This document shows, in pieces, positions 23,501-33,617 of a stretch of 64,000 bases of DNA. Below the pieces are notes generated by a model. That model did no database searches. It saw nothing but the letters and a program-made list of their open reading frames with translations, and was not told the DNA's origin. A program made the translations under genes and the position numbers. Source of the DNA: Triticum aestivum (taxonomy: Eukaryota; Streptophyta; Magnoliopsida; Poales; Poaceae). How positions within the stretch are numbered: position 1 is the stretch's first letter; each line of letters starts with the position of its first letter. The stretch lies in the NCBI RefSeq assembly GCF_018294505.1, contig NC_057794.1:188327716-188391715 (forward strand), written 5' to 3'.

Positions 23501-23614
23501 TCCAATTGCACGAACGAAATTCTTCATTTTACTGTAGGTGATTGGCAGCTCAAACGCATCTGGGAAAGATTCACGGAAAGCAGCCAACATCGCATCGAAT
23601 GATTTGTTGGTCAT
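20502..23614 (-). pseudogene. CACTA transposase of the TNP2 (En/Spm) family, truncated and broken
   Basis: Reading leftward, 23614-21581 stays in one frame and matches TNP2: YSKMKNFVRAIGIGYDMIHV, CPKCKSSRW, NVLRHFPITPRLQRL, GLASDGFNPFGHQ and LLLPGPKSPGKDFD, then LDVMHIEQNICDSIIGTLL, LKTHDCHILLQRVLPV and YPIERRLGTSKGYVRNRARP. Three in-frame stops interrupt it, near 22952, 22265 and 21968. At 21583 a GTAAGT donor follows, and smaller exons continue near 21518-21403 and 21319-21083. The segment 21056-20847 contains DDYFKSINVKAAYQTNEPF and resembles the DUF4216 region, and 20711-20502 is the acidic tail. The enzyme would cut at CACTA ends. The N-terminus is lost at the insertion point 23615, so the Met at 23614 is not the native start. 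Confidence 0.88.
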
Positions 23615-25258
23615 TGATACGTCTCCAACGTATCTATAATTTTTGATTGCTCCATGCTATATTATCTACTGTTTTGAATGTTTATGGGCTTTATTATACA
23701 CTTTTTATCATTTTTGGGACTAACCTATTAACCTAGAGCTGAGTGCCAGTTTCTGTTTTTACCCTGTTTCAGGGTTTCGAAGAAAAGGAAAATCAAACAG
23801 AGTCCAATTGACCTGAAACTCCATGGAACTCATTTTTGGAAGGAAAGAAGCCCAAAAGACTTGGAGTGCACGTCGGGGGATCTGCGAGGAGTTCACGAGG
23901 TAGGGGGAGGGCGCCCTCCACCCTCGTGAGCCCATCGTGGCCCCCCTGACGTACTTCTTCCGCCTATATATCTCCATATACCCTAAAAACATCCGGGAAC
24001 ACAATAGATCGGGAGTTCTGTCGCCAGAAGCCTCCCTATCCACCGAAAACCAATCTAGACCCGTTCCGGCACCCTGCCGGAGGGGGCAATCCTTCTCCGG
24101 TGGCCATCTTCATCATCCCGATGCTCTCCATGACGAGGAGGGAGTAGTTCTCCCTCGGGGCTGAGGGTATGTACCAGTAGCTATGTGTTTGATCTCTCTC
24201 TCTCTCATGTTCTTGAGGTGATACGATCTTGATGTATCGCGAGCTTTGCTATTATAATTGGATCCTACGTTTCTCCTCCCCCTCGTCTCTCTTGTAATGA
24301 ATTGAGTTTCCCCTTTGAAGTAATCTTATCGGATTGAGTCTTTATAGATTTGAGAACACTTGATGTATGTCTTGTCGTGGATATCTGTGGTGACAATGGG
24401 ATATCACATGATTAACTTGATGTATGTTTTGGTGATCAAGTTGCGGGTTTCGCCCATGAACCTATGCATAGGGGTTGGCACACGTTTTCATCGTGATTCT
24501 CTGGTAGAAACTTTGGGGCACTCTTTGAGGTCCTTTGTGTTGGATGAATAGATGAATATGAGATTGTGTGACGCATATCGTATAATCATACCCACGGATA
24601 CTTGAGGTGACATTGGAGTATCTAGGTGACATTAGGGTTTTGGTTGATTTGTGTCTTAAGGTGTTATTCTAGTACGAACTCTAGGGCTGTTTGTGATACT
24701 TATTGGAATAGCCCAACGGATTGATTGGAAAGAATAACTTTGAGGTGGTTTCGTACCCTACCATAATCTCTTCGTTCGTTCTCCGCTATCAGTGACTTTG
24801 GAGTGACTCTTTGTTTCATGTTGAGGGATAGTTATGTGATCCAATTATGTTATCATTGTTGAGGGAACTTACACTAGCGAAAGTATGAACCCTAGGCCTT
24901 GTTTTCTATCATTGCAATACCGTTTACGCTCACTTTTATCATTAGTTACCTTGCTGTTTTTATAATTTCAGATCACAAATACTTTTATCTACTATCCATA
25001 TACCACTTGTATCACCATCTCTTCGCCGAACTAGTGCACCTATACAATTTACCATTGTATTGGGTGTGTTGGGGACACAAGAGACTCTTTGTTATTTGGT
25101 TGCAGGGTTGCTTGAGAGAGACCATCTTAATCCTATGCCTCCTACGGATTGATAAACCTTAGGTCATCCAGTTGAGGGAAATTTTCTACTGTCCTACAAA
25201 CCTCTACACTTGGAGGCCCAAGAACGTCTACAAGAAGAAGGTTGTGTAGTAGAAATCA
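23615..25258 (+). repeat. Left LTR of the second Athila-type element
   Basis: 1644 bp, from TGATACGTCTCCAACG to GTAGTAGAAATCA. The first 110 bases match the LTR of the first Athila-type element closely, and the rest is diverged. A TATATATC box lies near 23965. Confidence 0.88.
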
Positions 25259-25268
25259 AGCTCTTTTC

Positions 25269-25286
25269 TGGCGCCGTTGTTGGGGA
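25269..25286 (+). other. Primer-binding site, tRNA-Asp type
   Basis: TGGCGCCGTTGTTGGGGA, the Athila-type PBS with one changed base, ten bases after the LTR. Confidence 0.85.
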
Positions 25287-25382
25287 GGTGAGTGCTTGAA
25301 GGTATATCTTTAGATCTTGCAATCAAGTCTTTTAGTTTCTTGTTTTATCACTAGTTTAGTTTATAAAAGAAAACTATAAAAA

Positions 25383-26147
25383 ATGGAATTGAGTTTGTCT
25401 CATACGCTTCACCTTTTTAATATCTTTCGTGAGTATGATGGAAAGGATAATTGTGCTCAAGTGCTAGAAGAAGAAATCTATAAAATGTTTGGCACTAAAT
25501 ATTTGAATGATGAGCACGATTGCAATGTTGTTAGTATGAATTCCTTGAATATATATGATGCTAATGATATGCAAAGCCACAAGCTTAGGGAAGCTATGTT
25601 TGATGAAGATGATATTTTTTGTCCCCCAAGTTTTGATGAGCAAATTTATTATGATGAAAGCATGCCTCCTATCTATGATGATTATTGTGATGACACGTAT
25701 GCTCTAAAGAATAATGATTACTATGAAACTTGTCATCATGATCTTAATTTTCAATCACATGATAGTTATTTTGTTGAGTTTGCTCCCACTATTATTCATG
25801 AGAAGAATTTGGCTTATGTGGAGAGTAGTAAATTTTCTATGCTTGTAGATCATAAAAAGAATGCTTTATGTGCTGGTTATATTGTTGAATTCATTCATGA
25901 TGCTACTGAAAATTATTATGAGGGAGGAATATATGCTTGTAGGAATTGCAATAATGTCAAGTTTCCTCTCTATGTGCTTAAAGTTTTGAAGCTATGCTTG
26001 TTGTACCTTCCTATGCAAGTTGATTCTTGCTCCGACAAGTTGTTTGCTCCAAAAATACCTATGCATAGGAAGTGTGTTAGACTTAAATGTGCTAGTTATA
26101 TTATTCATGATGCTCTCTTTATGTTACAATTCTTATCTTTTATGTGA
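25383..26147 (+). CDS. Unknown 254-aa acidic, Tyr-rich ORF of the second Athila-type element
   Basis: An open frame of 254 aa starts MELSLSHTLHLFNIFREYDG about 95 bases after the PBS and occupies the place where gag should be. Residues 70-130 are rich in Asp and Tyr (YYDESMPPIYDDYCDDTY). A Cys-containing stretch follows (YEGGIYACRNCNNVKFPLY), then a more hydrophobic, Leu-rich C-terminus. I recognise no domain and no Gag core. I have an impression that this ORF type is repeated many times in Triticeae genomes. The absence of stops over 765 bases in AT-rich DNA suggests past selection. The function is unknown: it may be a highly modified Gag, or a captured gene. Confidence 0.6.
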   Translation: MELSLSHTLHLFNIFREYDGKDNCAQVLEEEIYKMFGTKYLNDEHDCNVVSMNSLNIYDANDMQSHKLREAMFDEDDIFCPPSFDEQIYYDESMPPIYDDYCDDTYALKNNDYYETCHHDLNFQSHDSYFVEFAPTIIHEKNLAYVESSKFSMLVDHKKNALCAGYIVEFIHDATENYYEGGIYACRNCNNVKFPLYVLKVLKLCLLYLPMQVDSCSDKLFAPKIPMHRKCVRLKCASYIIHDALFMLQFLSFM

Positions 26148-26830
26148 GCATCGTTGAAATCATCATGCCTAGCTAGGGGCGTTAAACGATAGTGCTTTTT
26201 GGGAGGCAACCCAATTTTATTTTTGTTCCTTGCTTTTTGTTCATTTTTAGTAATAAATAATTCATCTAGCCTCTGTTTAGATGTGGTTTTATGCTTTTAA
26301 TTAGTGTTTGTGCCAAGTAGAACCTTTGGGAAGACTTGGGGATAGTCTTGTTGATCATGCTGTAAAAAACAGAAACTTTAGTGCTCACGAGAACTGATGC
26401 CATTTTTATTTGGAGAGTGCCATTTAGTTAATTCTTCTTGAAGATGATTAATATATAAATTACTCAGGTCCAGCAATTTATTTGAGAATTTTATGAGTTC
26501 CAGAAGTATACGTTTGATTCAGATTACCACAGACTGTTCTATTTTTGACAGATTCTGTTTTCATTGTGTTGTTTGCTTATTTTGATGAAACTATGGCTAG
26601 TAAAATAGTTTATAAACCATATAGAAGTTGGAACACAGTAGGTTTAACACCAATATAAATAAAGAATGAGTTCATTACAGTAACTTACGATGGTGATTTA
26701 TTTTCTTATACTAACGGAGCTTACGAGTTTTCTGTTAAGTTTTGTGTTGTGAAGTTTTCAAGTTTTGGGTAAGGATTCGATGGACTACGGAATAAGGAGT
26801 GGCAAGAGCCTAAGCTTGGGGATGCCCAAG
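26148..26830. other. Non-coding 3' region of the second Athila-type element, first part
   Basis: This is nearly colinear with 5560-6240 of the first element, including the block at 26171-26219. It ends in GGGGATGCCCAAG, the first half of the stem-loop motif, exactly where the 4.2-kb unit is inserted. Confidence 0.8.
26826..26830. repeat. Target-site duplication CCAAG (partner at 31024-31028)
   Basis: Identical five bases flank the 4193-bp unit, and the Athila-type internal sequence is continuous when the unit is removed. Confidence 0.95.
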
Positions 26831-27362
26831 TGTAACACCCCGGATATGATTTACCCAATATGTAATCCAACTCTTGCCGTTCCGGCGTTAAGTTATTTTA
26901 TTTTCTCGGGTTCGGGTTTTTGTCTTCGTGTGTTGTTATCGTTGTCATGCATCTCATATCATTTCATAATGTGCATTGCATTTGCATACGTGTTCGTCTC
27001 ATGCATTCGAGCATTTTCCCCATTGTCCGTTTTGCATTCCGGCGCTCCGTTCTCCTCCGGTGGTCATTTCTACCTTTCTTTCGTGTGTGGGGATTAAACA
27101 TTTCCGGATTGGACCGAGACTTGCCAAGCGGCCTTGGTTTACTACCGGTAGACCGCCTGTCAAGTTTCGTACCATTTGGACTTCGTTTGATGCTCCAACG
27201 GTTAACCGAGGGACCGAGAAGGCCTCGTGTGTGTTGCAGCCCAACACCCCTCCATTTTGGTCCAAAACCCACCAAAACCCTCTCCATCATCTAGAGCGTT
27301 CAATCACGATCACGTGGCCGAAAACTGCACCTCATTTGGACACTTCTAGCTCCCTCTATGCC

Positions 27363-27370
27363 TATATAAA
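27363..27370 (+). promoter_or_regulatory. TATA box of solo-LTR copy 1
   Basis: TATATAAA, about 40 bases before AAACCCTAGATCC, a common start-region sequence in cereal LTRs. In copy 2 the same place reads TATTTAAA (minus strand, near 53208). Confidence 0.6.
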
Positions 27371-30370
27371 GACCCCCTCCAAAAATTCTCGTTCTCCTCC
27401 CCCCAAAACCCTAGATCCACCTCTCTTCGCGCGGCTGGACACGTCCGCCAGCCGCCGCCGCCCGCGACTAACCACCGGGCGCCACGTGTCCCCGCCAGAC
27501 CCTGCACGCCGCCGGCCCGTCGAGCCCGCAGCCGGCCCCCGAGCCCATCACCAGGCGCGCCACCCGCGCCGCCTCGTCCCTTCGCCCGCGCTTGCGAGCT
27601 CCCTGCTCCGGCTGCCGCACGCCATCGCTGGCCTCGCCGCTCCGGCAAGGCACCGCCGCACCGACGCCGCGGCCGCGCCGCCGCACGCCCCCGCGAGCTC
27701 CTCCTCGCCGTCCGGCCCTCTCCGGCCGCCCTCCGCCCTCCTCCTCGCCCGGATCCGCCGGCCGCCGTCGCCTTCGCCAAGTTCGGCGATGAATCCGGCC
27801 ATCCTCGGGAGTCGCGCTGCGCTTCTACAGTAACCGGGTCGGATCTGGATCTGGAATTGCTTCGGTTGACTTTTTGCCCCGAAACCCTAATTATTTTGTT
27901 ATGTTCGTCACATCGTATCTCCGCATCCGTAGCTCCGTTTTGGGCATATAGTATATCAAAATGTTCGTCTCAGAGAGCACACTATTTCATCGCATTGCAT
28001 CATTTTCATTTGAGTTCATATTGATGCCCGAAATGCTGTCGGAAGAGTGCTATTTGAGATAATTGTCAGATCTGCTGCTCCAATTAGATATTTGTCATTT
28101 TTGCCATGATTAATGTGTGCATGATATGTCCCTGAGCTCTACATGTGTTTTGTTGTATGTTTTGCCATCTTTCCATAGGTGCAACCCATGTATTTTTGTG
28201 ATGTGTGTGGTGACTAGCACAAGCTTGCAAAGTGGTGCATTCGTTAATGCTGATTTCAGGGACTTAGCAATTCCACTAAGTCCTTGATCTGTTTATATCA
28301 ATATGCCATATGTTCATGTTGTTTCCAAGTGATCCGTGCCTCTTTTGAGGATGATCAGTAAGGATGTTTTGTTAATCTTGTAGTGCTCTATCCATCCTTG
28401 TCTTTGTTTGCAGTTATGGAGCAACCTAGCTTGAGTCAATCGAGCTCTACTTTTGCTATTTCGTGAATCTGGGCAGATTGTCTACTTGTTAGCGATTTTG
28501 CCGAGGATGTTGTAGTTGATCCGTGCATGCTATGTTATTGTTCTTGCCATGTCTAGCTTGTAATATGTGTATTTTTGATGGGTGTATGCTTATATTGTCA
28601 TGGCTTGCTCCGTAGTGAGTGCATCGAGCTCGTAAGCATGCCTACTTGATATCTGTTTTTGGATGCTCCAATTTTTTCACTAAGTATGTGATCTGATTAT
28701 GGTTTTGCCATGTTCACATGCTTGCAAATGTATTTTTTGATCCCTTTTGGCTCAAGGTCACTAAGGGACTTTTGGTAAGCTCTTTGAGTAGCTCCATGCC
28801 ATGCTTTACTTTTCCATGTTCAGTCCCTGTAGCATATAGTTTTCATGCTCCAAAGTGTGCTACCTGATCTGAAATTCCAGACAAGTGTTAATTTCACTAA
28901 GTCTGAAATCTGTTTACCAAATGCACTTTTGCCATGCTTGTTTGAACCTGTTAATGGATGAATTGGCTGTAGCTCATTGTTCATCTTTTGTTAAGCATCA
29001 TGAATGGATCCCTGCCATGTATTTTGTTGTCATGTTTGGGTGCTGTAGCATGTTTAACTTGTTGCATTTAGATGGCTACTTGCTGTATATCGCAGACCGT
29101 TGTCATGTTTGAATTGCTTGCCATTTCCAAACCGTGACTCCGATTCTGGTGATCTTTATATCGTTTTCAAGCAATTTCATCTCACCTTTCCAGTGGCACA
29201 CTTGGATTTCCAAGTTGAGACCAGGTTCATTCATTCCTTGTCAAATCTTGCATATGTTTGCATCATGTTTGCATCATGTTGTTTGAGCTTTGCACGTGGT
29301 TGATTGCGTTCCGTTTGCTTGTTTGTCTTGTTCAAGGAGACGAGTTCGCTAACGAGGAGCCCGTTGAGTATGCTTTCAAGGATCCAGTCAACTCTGACAA
29401 CTTGGTAGGCAAGATGATCATACCCTCGAAATCACTTCTATCTTTGCTTTGCTAGATGCTCGCTCTTTTGCTATGCCTATGCTACGATGCCTACCACTTG
29501 CTTATCATGCCTCCCAAATTGCCATGTCAAACCTCTAACCCACCATGTCCTATTAAACCGTTGTTTGGCTATGTTACCGCTTTGCTCAGCCCCTCTTATA
29601 GCGTTACTAGTTGCAGGTGAAGATTAGATACCGTTCCTTGTTGGAACATTATTTACTTGTTGGGGTATCATTATATTGCCTTGTTATCTTAATGCATCTA
29701 TATACTTGGTAAAGGGTGGAAGGCTCGGCCTCTCGCCTAGTGTTTTGTTCCACTCTTGCCGCCCTAGTTTCCGTCATATCGGTGTTATGTTCCCGGATTT
29801 TGCGTTCCTTACGCGGTTGGGTGATAATGGGAACCCCTTGATAGTTTGCCTTGATTAAAGCTTTTCCAGCAATTCCCAACCTTGGTTTTACCATTTTCCA
29901 CCTAGCCTCTTTTTCCCTTGGGTTTCCGGAGCCCGAGGGTCATCTTATTTAAACCCCCCCGGGCCAGTGCTCCTCTGAGTGTTGGTCAGAACTAGAGTCC
30001 TGTGCAGCGCCCCCTCGGGGAAACTCGAGGTTTGGTTTTAGTTGTATGGAGAGCTCATCTGAGTGTGCCCTGAGAACGAGATATGTGCAGCTCCTATCGG
30101 GATTTGTCGGCACATTCGGGCGGTGTTGCTGGATTTGTTTTAACTTGTCGAACTGTCTTGTAGAACCGAGATACCAAGTCTGATCGAAATGTCTCAGGAG
30201 AAGGTCTATTCCTTCGTTGACCGTGAGAGCTTGTCATGGGCTAAGTTGGGACTCCCCTGCAGGGATTTGAACTTTCGAAAGCCGTGTCCGCGGTTATGGG
30301 CAGATGGGAATTTGTTAATGTCCGTTTGTAGATAACTTGAACCTTAACTTAATTAAAATGAATCAACTGT

Positions 30371-30745
30371 GTGAGTTACCGTGATGGTCTCTTCTCGGTG
30401 GAGTCTGGGAAGCGAACACGGTGTTGGAGTAATGCTTGTCGCAGGTTGTTCTCTAGTTATTCTTTCGCGCTTTGCCTTCTCTTCTCGCTCTCTTTTGCGA
30501 ACAGGTTAGCTACCATATATGCTAGTCGCTTGCTGCGGCTCCACATATTTTACCTTGCCTTACCTATAAGCTTAAATAGTCTTGATCTTGAGGGTGCGAG
30601 ATTGCTGAGTCCCTGTGGCTCACAGATTACTTCCAAACCAGATGCAGGGCCCGATGACTCCGTTCCAGATGACGCGCTTGAGCTCAAGTGGGAGTTTGAC
30701 GAGGACTCACGCCGTTACTATGTGTCTTTCCCTGATGATCAGTAG
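30371..30745 (+). other. Conserved C-terminal reading-frame block in solo-LTR copy 1
   Basis: The end of this frame (from about 30640) reads PDAGPDD, then [20 protein letters not shown] and a TAG stop. The same block occurs in copy 2 (minus strand, about 49907-49797) with mainly third-base changes but one TGA. It looks like the last exon of an unknown gene. The upstream block GDEFANEEPVEYAFKDPVNS at 29338-29400 may be an earlier exon. No known domain. Confidence 0.45.
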
Positions 30746-31023
30746 TGGTGCCCAGTTGGGGCGATCGGGACCGTGTCGCATGTTGGGTTGCTCTTTTATT
30801 TTGGCGCCGTAGTCGGGCCATGAGTGTTTGAATGATGTAATGCTATTTATGTACTTTGATTGACATGGCGAGTGTAAGCCAACTATGTACCTTCCCCTTT
30901 TATTATCTATATTACATGGGATGTTGTGAAGATTGCCTAACTTGCGACATTGCTTTCAATGCAATTATGCCTCTAAGTCGTGCCTCGACACGTAGGAGAT
31001 ATAGCCGCATCGAGGGCATTACA

Positions 31024-31881
31024 CCAAGGCACCCCAAGGTAATATTCAAGGATAGCCAAGAGTCTAAGCTTGGGGATGCCCCGGAAGGCATCCCCTCTTT
31101 CGTCTTCGTTCATCGGTAACTTTACTTGGAGCTATATTTTTATTCGCCACATGATATGTGTTTTGCTTGGAGCGTCAATTTATTTTGTTAGGATTTGCTT
31201 GCTGTTATTTAGAACAATGTTTTGCATCTTTTATTTCAATAAAAGTGGCATTGATAGCCTTTACTATGCCTATGTTACAAGTATACATGTTGCTGTTTGA
31301 AAACAGAATTTTTACCGCTGTTGCAATAATTCCCTAGAAAAGTGAGAATGTGATAAAATGTTGAAACCTTTTGCATATTAAGCTCTGATAAATTTACTAC
31401 AGTGGTAATTTTCTTTCATAATCTTTGGAGCTAGGTAAGTATGGATGTTGCAGCATTCTTTACAGACTATCCTGTTTAGGCAGATTGCTGTTATGTTTGC
31501 ATTGTTCGCATATGTTTGCTTCTTTAATGATTCTATTTGAGGATAGGACTATTAAATATGCAGAGGCATTTAGTATGCAATGTTGAATAATAATTTTAGT
31601 TATTTGCTACAATAGAGTATGATAAGGTTTTTGCAATGGTTTATACTAACTTATCTCACGAGTCCTTGTTGAGTTTTGTGTGGGTGAAGCTTTTGAGATT
31701 TAGGGAGACCATGATATGAGAGGAATAAAGGAGACACAAAAGCTCAAGCTTGGGGATGCCAAGGCACCCCAAGATAATATTTCAAGAAGTCTCAAACGTC
31801 TAAGCTTGGGGATGCCCCGGTTGGCATCCCACCTTTCTTCTTCAACAACTATCGGTTAGTATCGGTTGATCCTAAGTTTTT
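31024..31881. other. Non-coding 3' region of the second Athila-type element, second part
   Basis: Continues the internal region after the solo LTR. It has the stem-loop at 31072-31095 and a second one at 31808-31831, plus CTTGGGG...CCCCAAG at 31749-31773. It ends abruptly at the start of the Tat-like LTR. No gene seen. Confidence 0.75.
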
Positions 31882-33036
31882 TGTCGGGGGTTGGGTGCGA
31901 CATATGCCAAAGGATGGCTTATCATGGTGGGGGCGAGTAGAACGTTGCCGGTGCCTGGAAACAGGATAAGGCGAAGGCATGCACGCCGGCGAATCTTACC
32001 CAGCTTCGGGGCTCTCTGGGGAAAGAATACCCCTACTGCTGCTCTGCGGGGTCTCCGCATGATCTCTATGGCAAAGTGTTTACAGGGTTGCTCCTCGAGC
32101 TGTTTCCTGGAGGTAGGAGAAGGCAAGGCTAACTCTCTCCTTCCTATATGACCTGGTCTAGTGCTAATGGATTCGAACCCTTTGCATGGATGCGCTGGGG
32201 GGTTTATATAAGCCTACCCCCAGGGGTACAATGGTAATCCGGCTGGGCGCGGGCCCAGCCGTCAGTCTTTCTGGACACCGTCTTATCCGCCGACTCCTGG
32301 GGCCCGCCGACTGGCTTGGTACGGAGCCGACAGGCCGCGTCCGCTGCGGGCGGGTCTTGCCGGCTGTAGATTACTATAGCCATGCCTCTAATGACGCGGG
32401 CTCGGTCATGAGGTCGTGGCGACAGCTCCGCCGTCTGGCGGGCGATCACTATGGCCATTCCCTATCGCGTTTGATTAATGGCGCGTGGGGCCCGTGGGTG
32501 GGGCCGGCCGACTCCTGGGGGCCGACTCCCATCCGGGCCGACTGGTGGCGCTCTTGCCGTCTTTCATACGCCCGTCGACTGGTGGGACCCATCATCCCTG
32601 GGTCGTACCGGCAGGCCGTCATGGGCACAGGACTCCGCCCTCTGGGGCTGACGTCATGGCCGGCATGGCAATAGTGTCGCGCCGCGCGGAGATCTCTGCG
32701 GGTACGGCGTACTGTAGCCACGCCTGCCCTTGGAAAAGGGGTGGGAGTGGACCTTACTATGGCCGCTCCCCGTCCCGTCCCTCTTTATGAGGGCATGCGG
32801 GTTGTTGGCGTCGCGGGCCGACTCCCCAAGGCAGGCTTCTCTGGAAGTTGCCAGTCAGGAGTCGGCTTATCCTGAAGTAGTCCCTGGGACTCGGCCGCGA
32901 GTGGGCAGTCGGCCGCCTCACCGCCGACTCTCAGAAGGCGGCTCTTCGTCCTGGGGTCTCGAGGGGCGCAGTCTGCCTCAATGTCTTGAAAGGTTCTGGG
33001 CTTGGGTTAGCCTACCCGTGGCCCATTACTCCGACA
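31882..33036 (-). repeat. 3' LTR of the Tat-like element
   Basis: 1155 bp. On the plus strand it starts TGTCGGGGGTTGGG and ends ATTACTCCGACA, so both ends are TGTCGG/CCGACA. A TTTATATAAG box near 32206 reads toward the left in minus orientation, with a leader like other cereal LTRs. The sequence right of it, GTAGTCCCCGAAGC, is a minus-strand polypurine tract. The preceding bases are a T run, so a TSD cannot be judged. Confidence 0.7.
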
Positions 33037-33050
33037 GTAGTCCCCGAAGC
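33037..33050 (-). other. Polypurine tract of the Tat-like element
   Basis: The minus strand reads GCTTCGGGGACTAC directly before the LTR start TGTCGG. This fixes the orientation. Confidence 0.65.
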
Positions 33051-33617
33051 TGGTGAGGCTCCGAGGGCAACATGTCGAGGAGCCTCAACAGTTTCTTCTT
33101 TCCGGCGGTTGGATCTGGGCCTCACTAGCCGTCTTCTTGTCAAGCCGACTAGTTGGAGTCCAACTTGCTTAAGGCCGACTTGCCCCTAAAAAAGTATGAA
33201 CGTCGCGGCGGAGTCCAGGCGGCGTGCCTGATAAGCTTCCGGTTGCCGCCCGTGGTGGACCCGTCGTGAGGCGCCACGTGGCTGAGCTAGTCTGCTCACC
33301 CACGCACGCGACGGGACAGGCCTACAGGCGGGGCCCGCCACTACCGCGCCTCGGCATGCGAACGGATCCGTTGTGGCCGTGCAGACGGTTGGGGTTCCCG
33401 CATAATTATTGCATGTGGTAACTTCGTGTGGTAAATCGTGGAGGTCGTGGGGTCCTGGGCGCAGTTAATCCCATGACCGCCCCCTCGGCTTCTCAGCCCA
33501 CGAGCCTACAAGTAGGCAGGGGGAGGGGGGCGGCGAAGCACGCGCGCCCATTGTCCCTACTCCCTTTCGCTTCTTCTTCCTCTCACCGCTGCTGCTCTGA
33601 ACCACGCTGCGCCCGCA
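33037..33617. promoter_or_regulatory. Upstream region of the antisense ORF
   Basis: About 580 bases between the LTR and the ATG, GC-rich, with GCCGACT words. It must contain the antisense promoter and leader if the ORF is expressed. A pyrimidine-rich leader (TTCGCTTCTTCTTCCTCTC) lies just before the ATG. No clear TATA seen. Confidence 0.3.

Larger units (their letters stand above)
13770..23614 (-). mobile_element. CACTA DNA transposon, 5' end missing
   Basis: A class II element read on the minus strand. Its 3' terminus is at the left (CACTTCAAAAAAATGACAC at 13770, a one-base variant of a CACTAC-type end). A TNP2 transposase occupies the right. Between them lie a 5.3-kb repeat-rich subterminal zone and a GRF zinc-finger gene on the opposite strand. 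The right (5') terminus and transposase N-terminus are cut off by an Athila-type insertion at 23615. The missing part should lie beyond that element, but I do not see it in the window. Grouping all of 13770-23614 into one element is inference from order and orientation. Confidence 0.7.
26831..31023 (+). mobile_element. 4.2-kb solo-LTR-like unit, copy 1 (TGTAACACCCC family)
   Basis: 4193 bp starting TGTAACACCCCGGATATG and ending CATCGAGGGCATTACA, flanked by a perfect CCAAG duplication at 26826-26830 and 31024-31028. TG...CA ends with a 5-bp TSD show LTR-retrotransposon integration. There are no internal LTRs, PBS or polymerase, so it is best read as a solo LTR of a family with very long LTRs, such as Sukkula-type LARDs (name tentative). 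A TATATAAA box at 27363-27370 is followed by AAACCCTAGATCCAC and a GC-rich stretch (27415-27835), then T-rich, intron-like sequence. Two short coding-like blocks (29330-29455 and 30640-30745) are conserved in copy 2. Confidence 0.82.
23615..31881 (+). mobile_element. Second Athila-type element, non-autonomous, no gag, right end missing
   Basis: The left LTR (23615-25258) and PBS are followed by one unknown ORF and a 3' region shared with the first Athila-type element. It is interrupted at 26831-31023 by a solo-LTR-like unit. Its internal region resumes at 31024 and stops at 31881, where a Tat-like LTR begins. The right LTR is not in the window. No gag, protease or polymerase is seen, so its movement would have depended on a relative. 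It was inserted into the CACTA transposase; the preceding five bases are GTCAT. Confidence 0.85.

Noticed and set aside
26976..27833. 285-aa proline-rich ORF in solo-LTR copy 1
   Set aside because: It crosses the TATA box and the variable GC island and does not align as a protein with copy 2.
32186..32790. ORFs of 100-160 aa on both strands in the Tat-like LTR
   Set aside because: The LTR is GC-rich and non-coding by structure; no domain and no start context.
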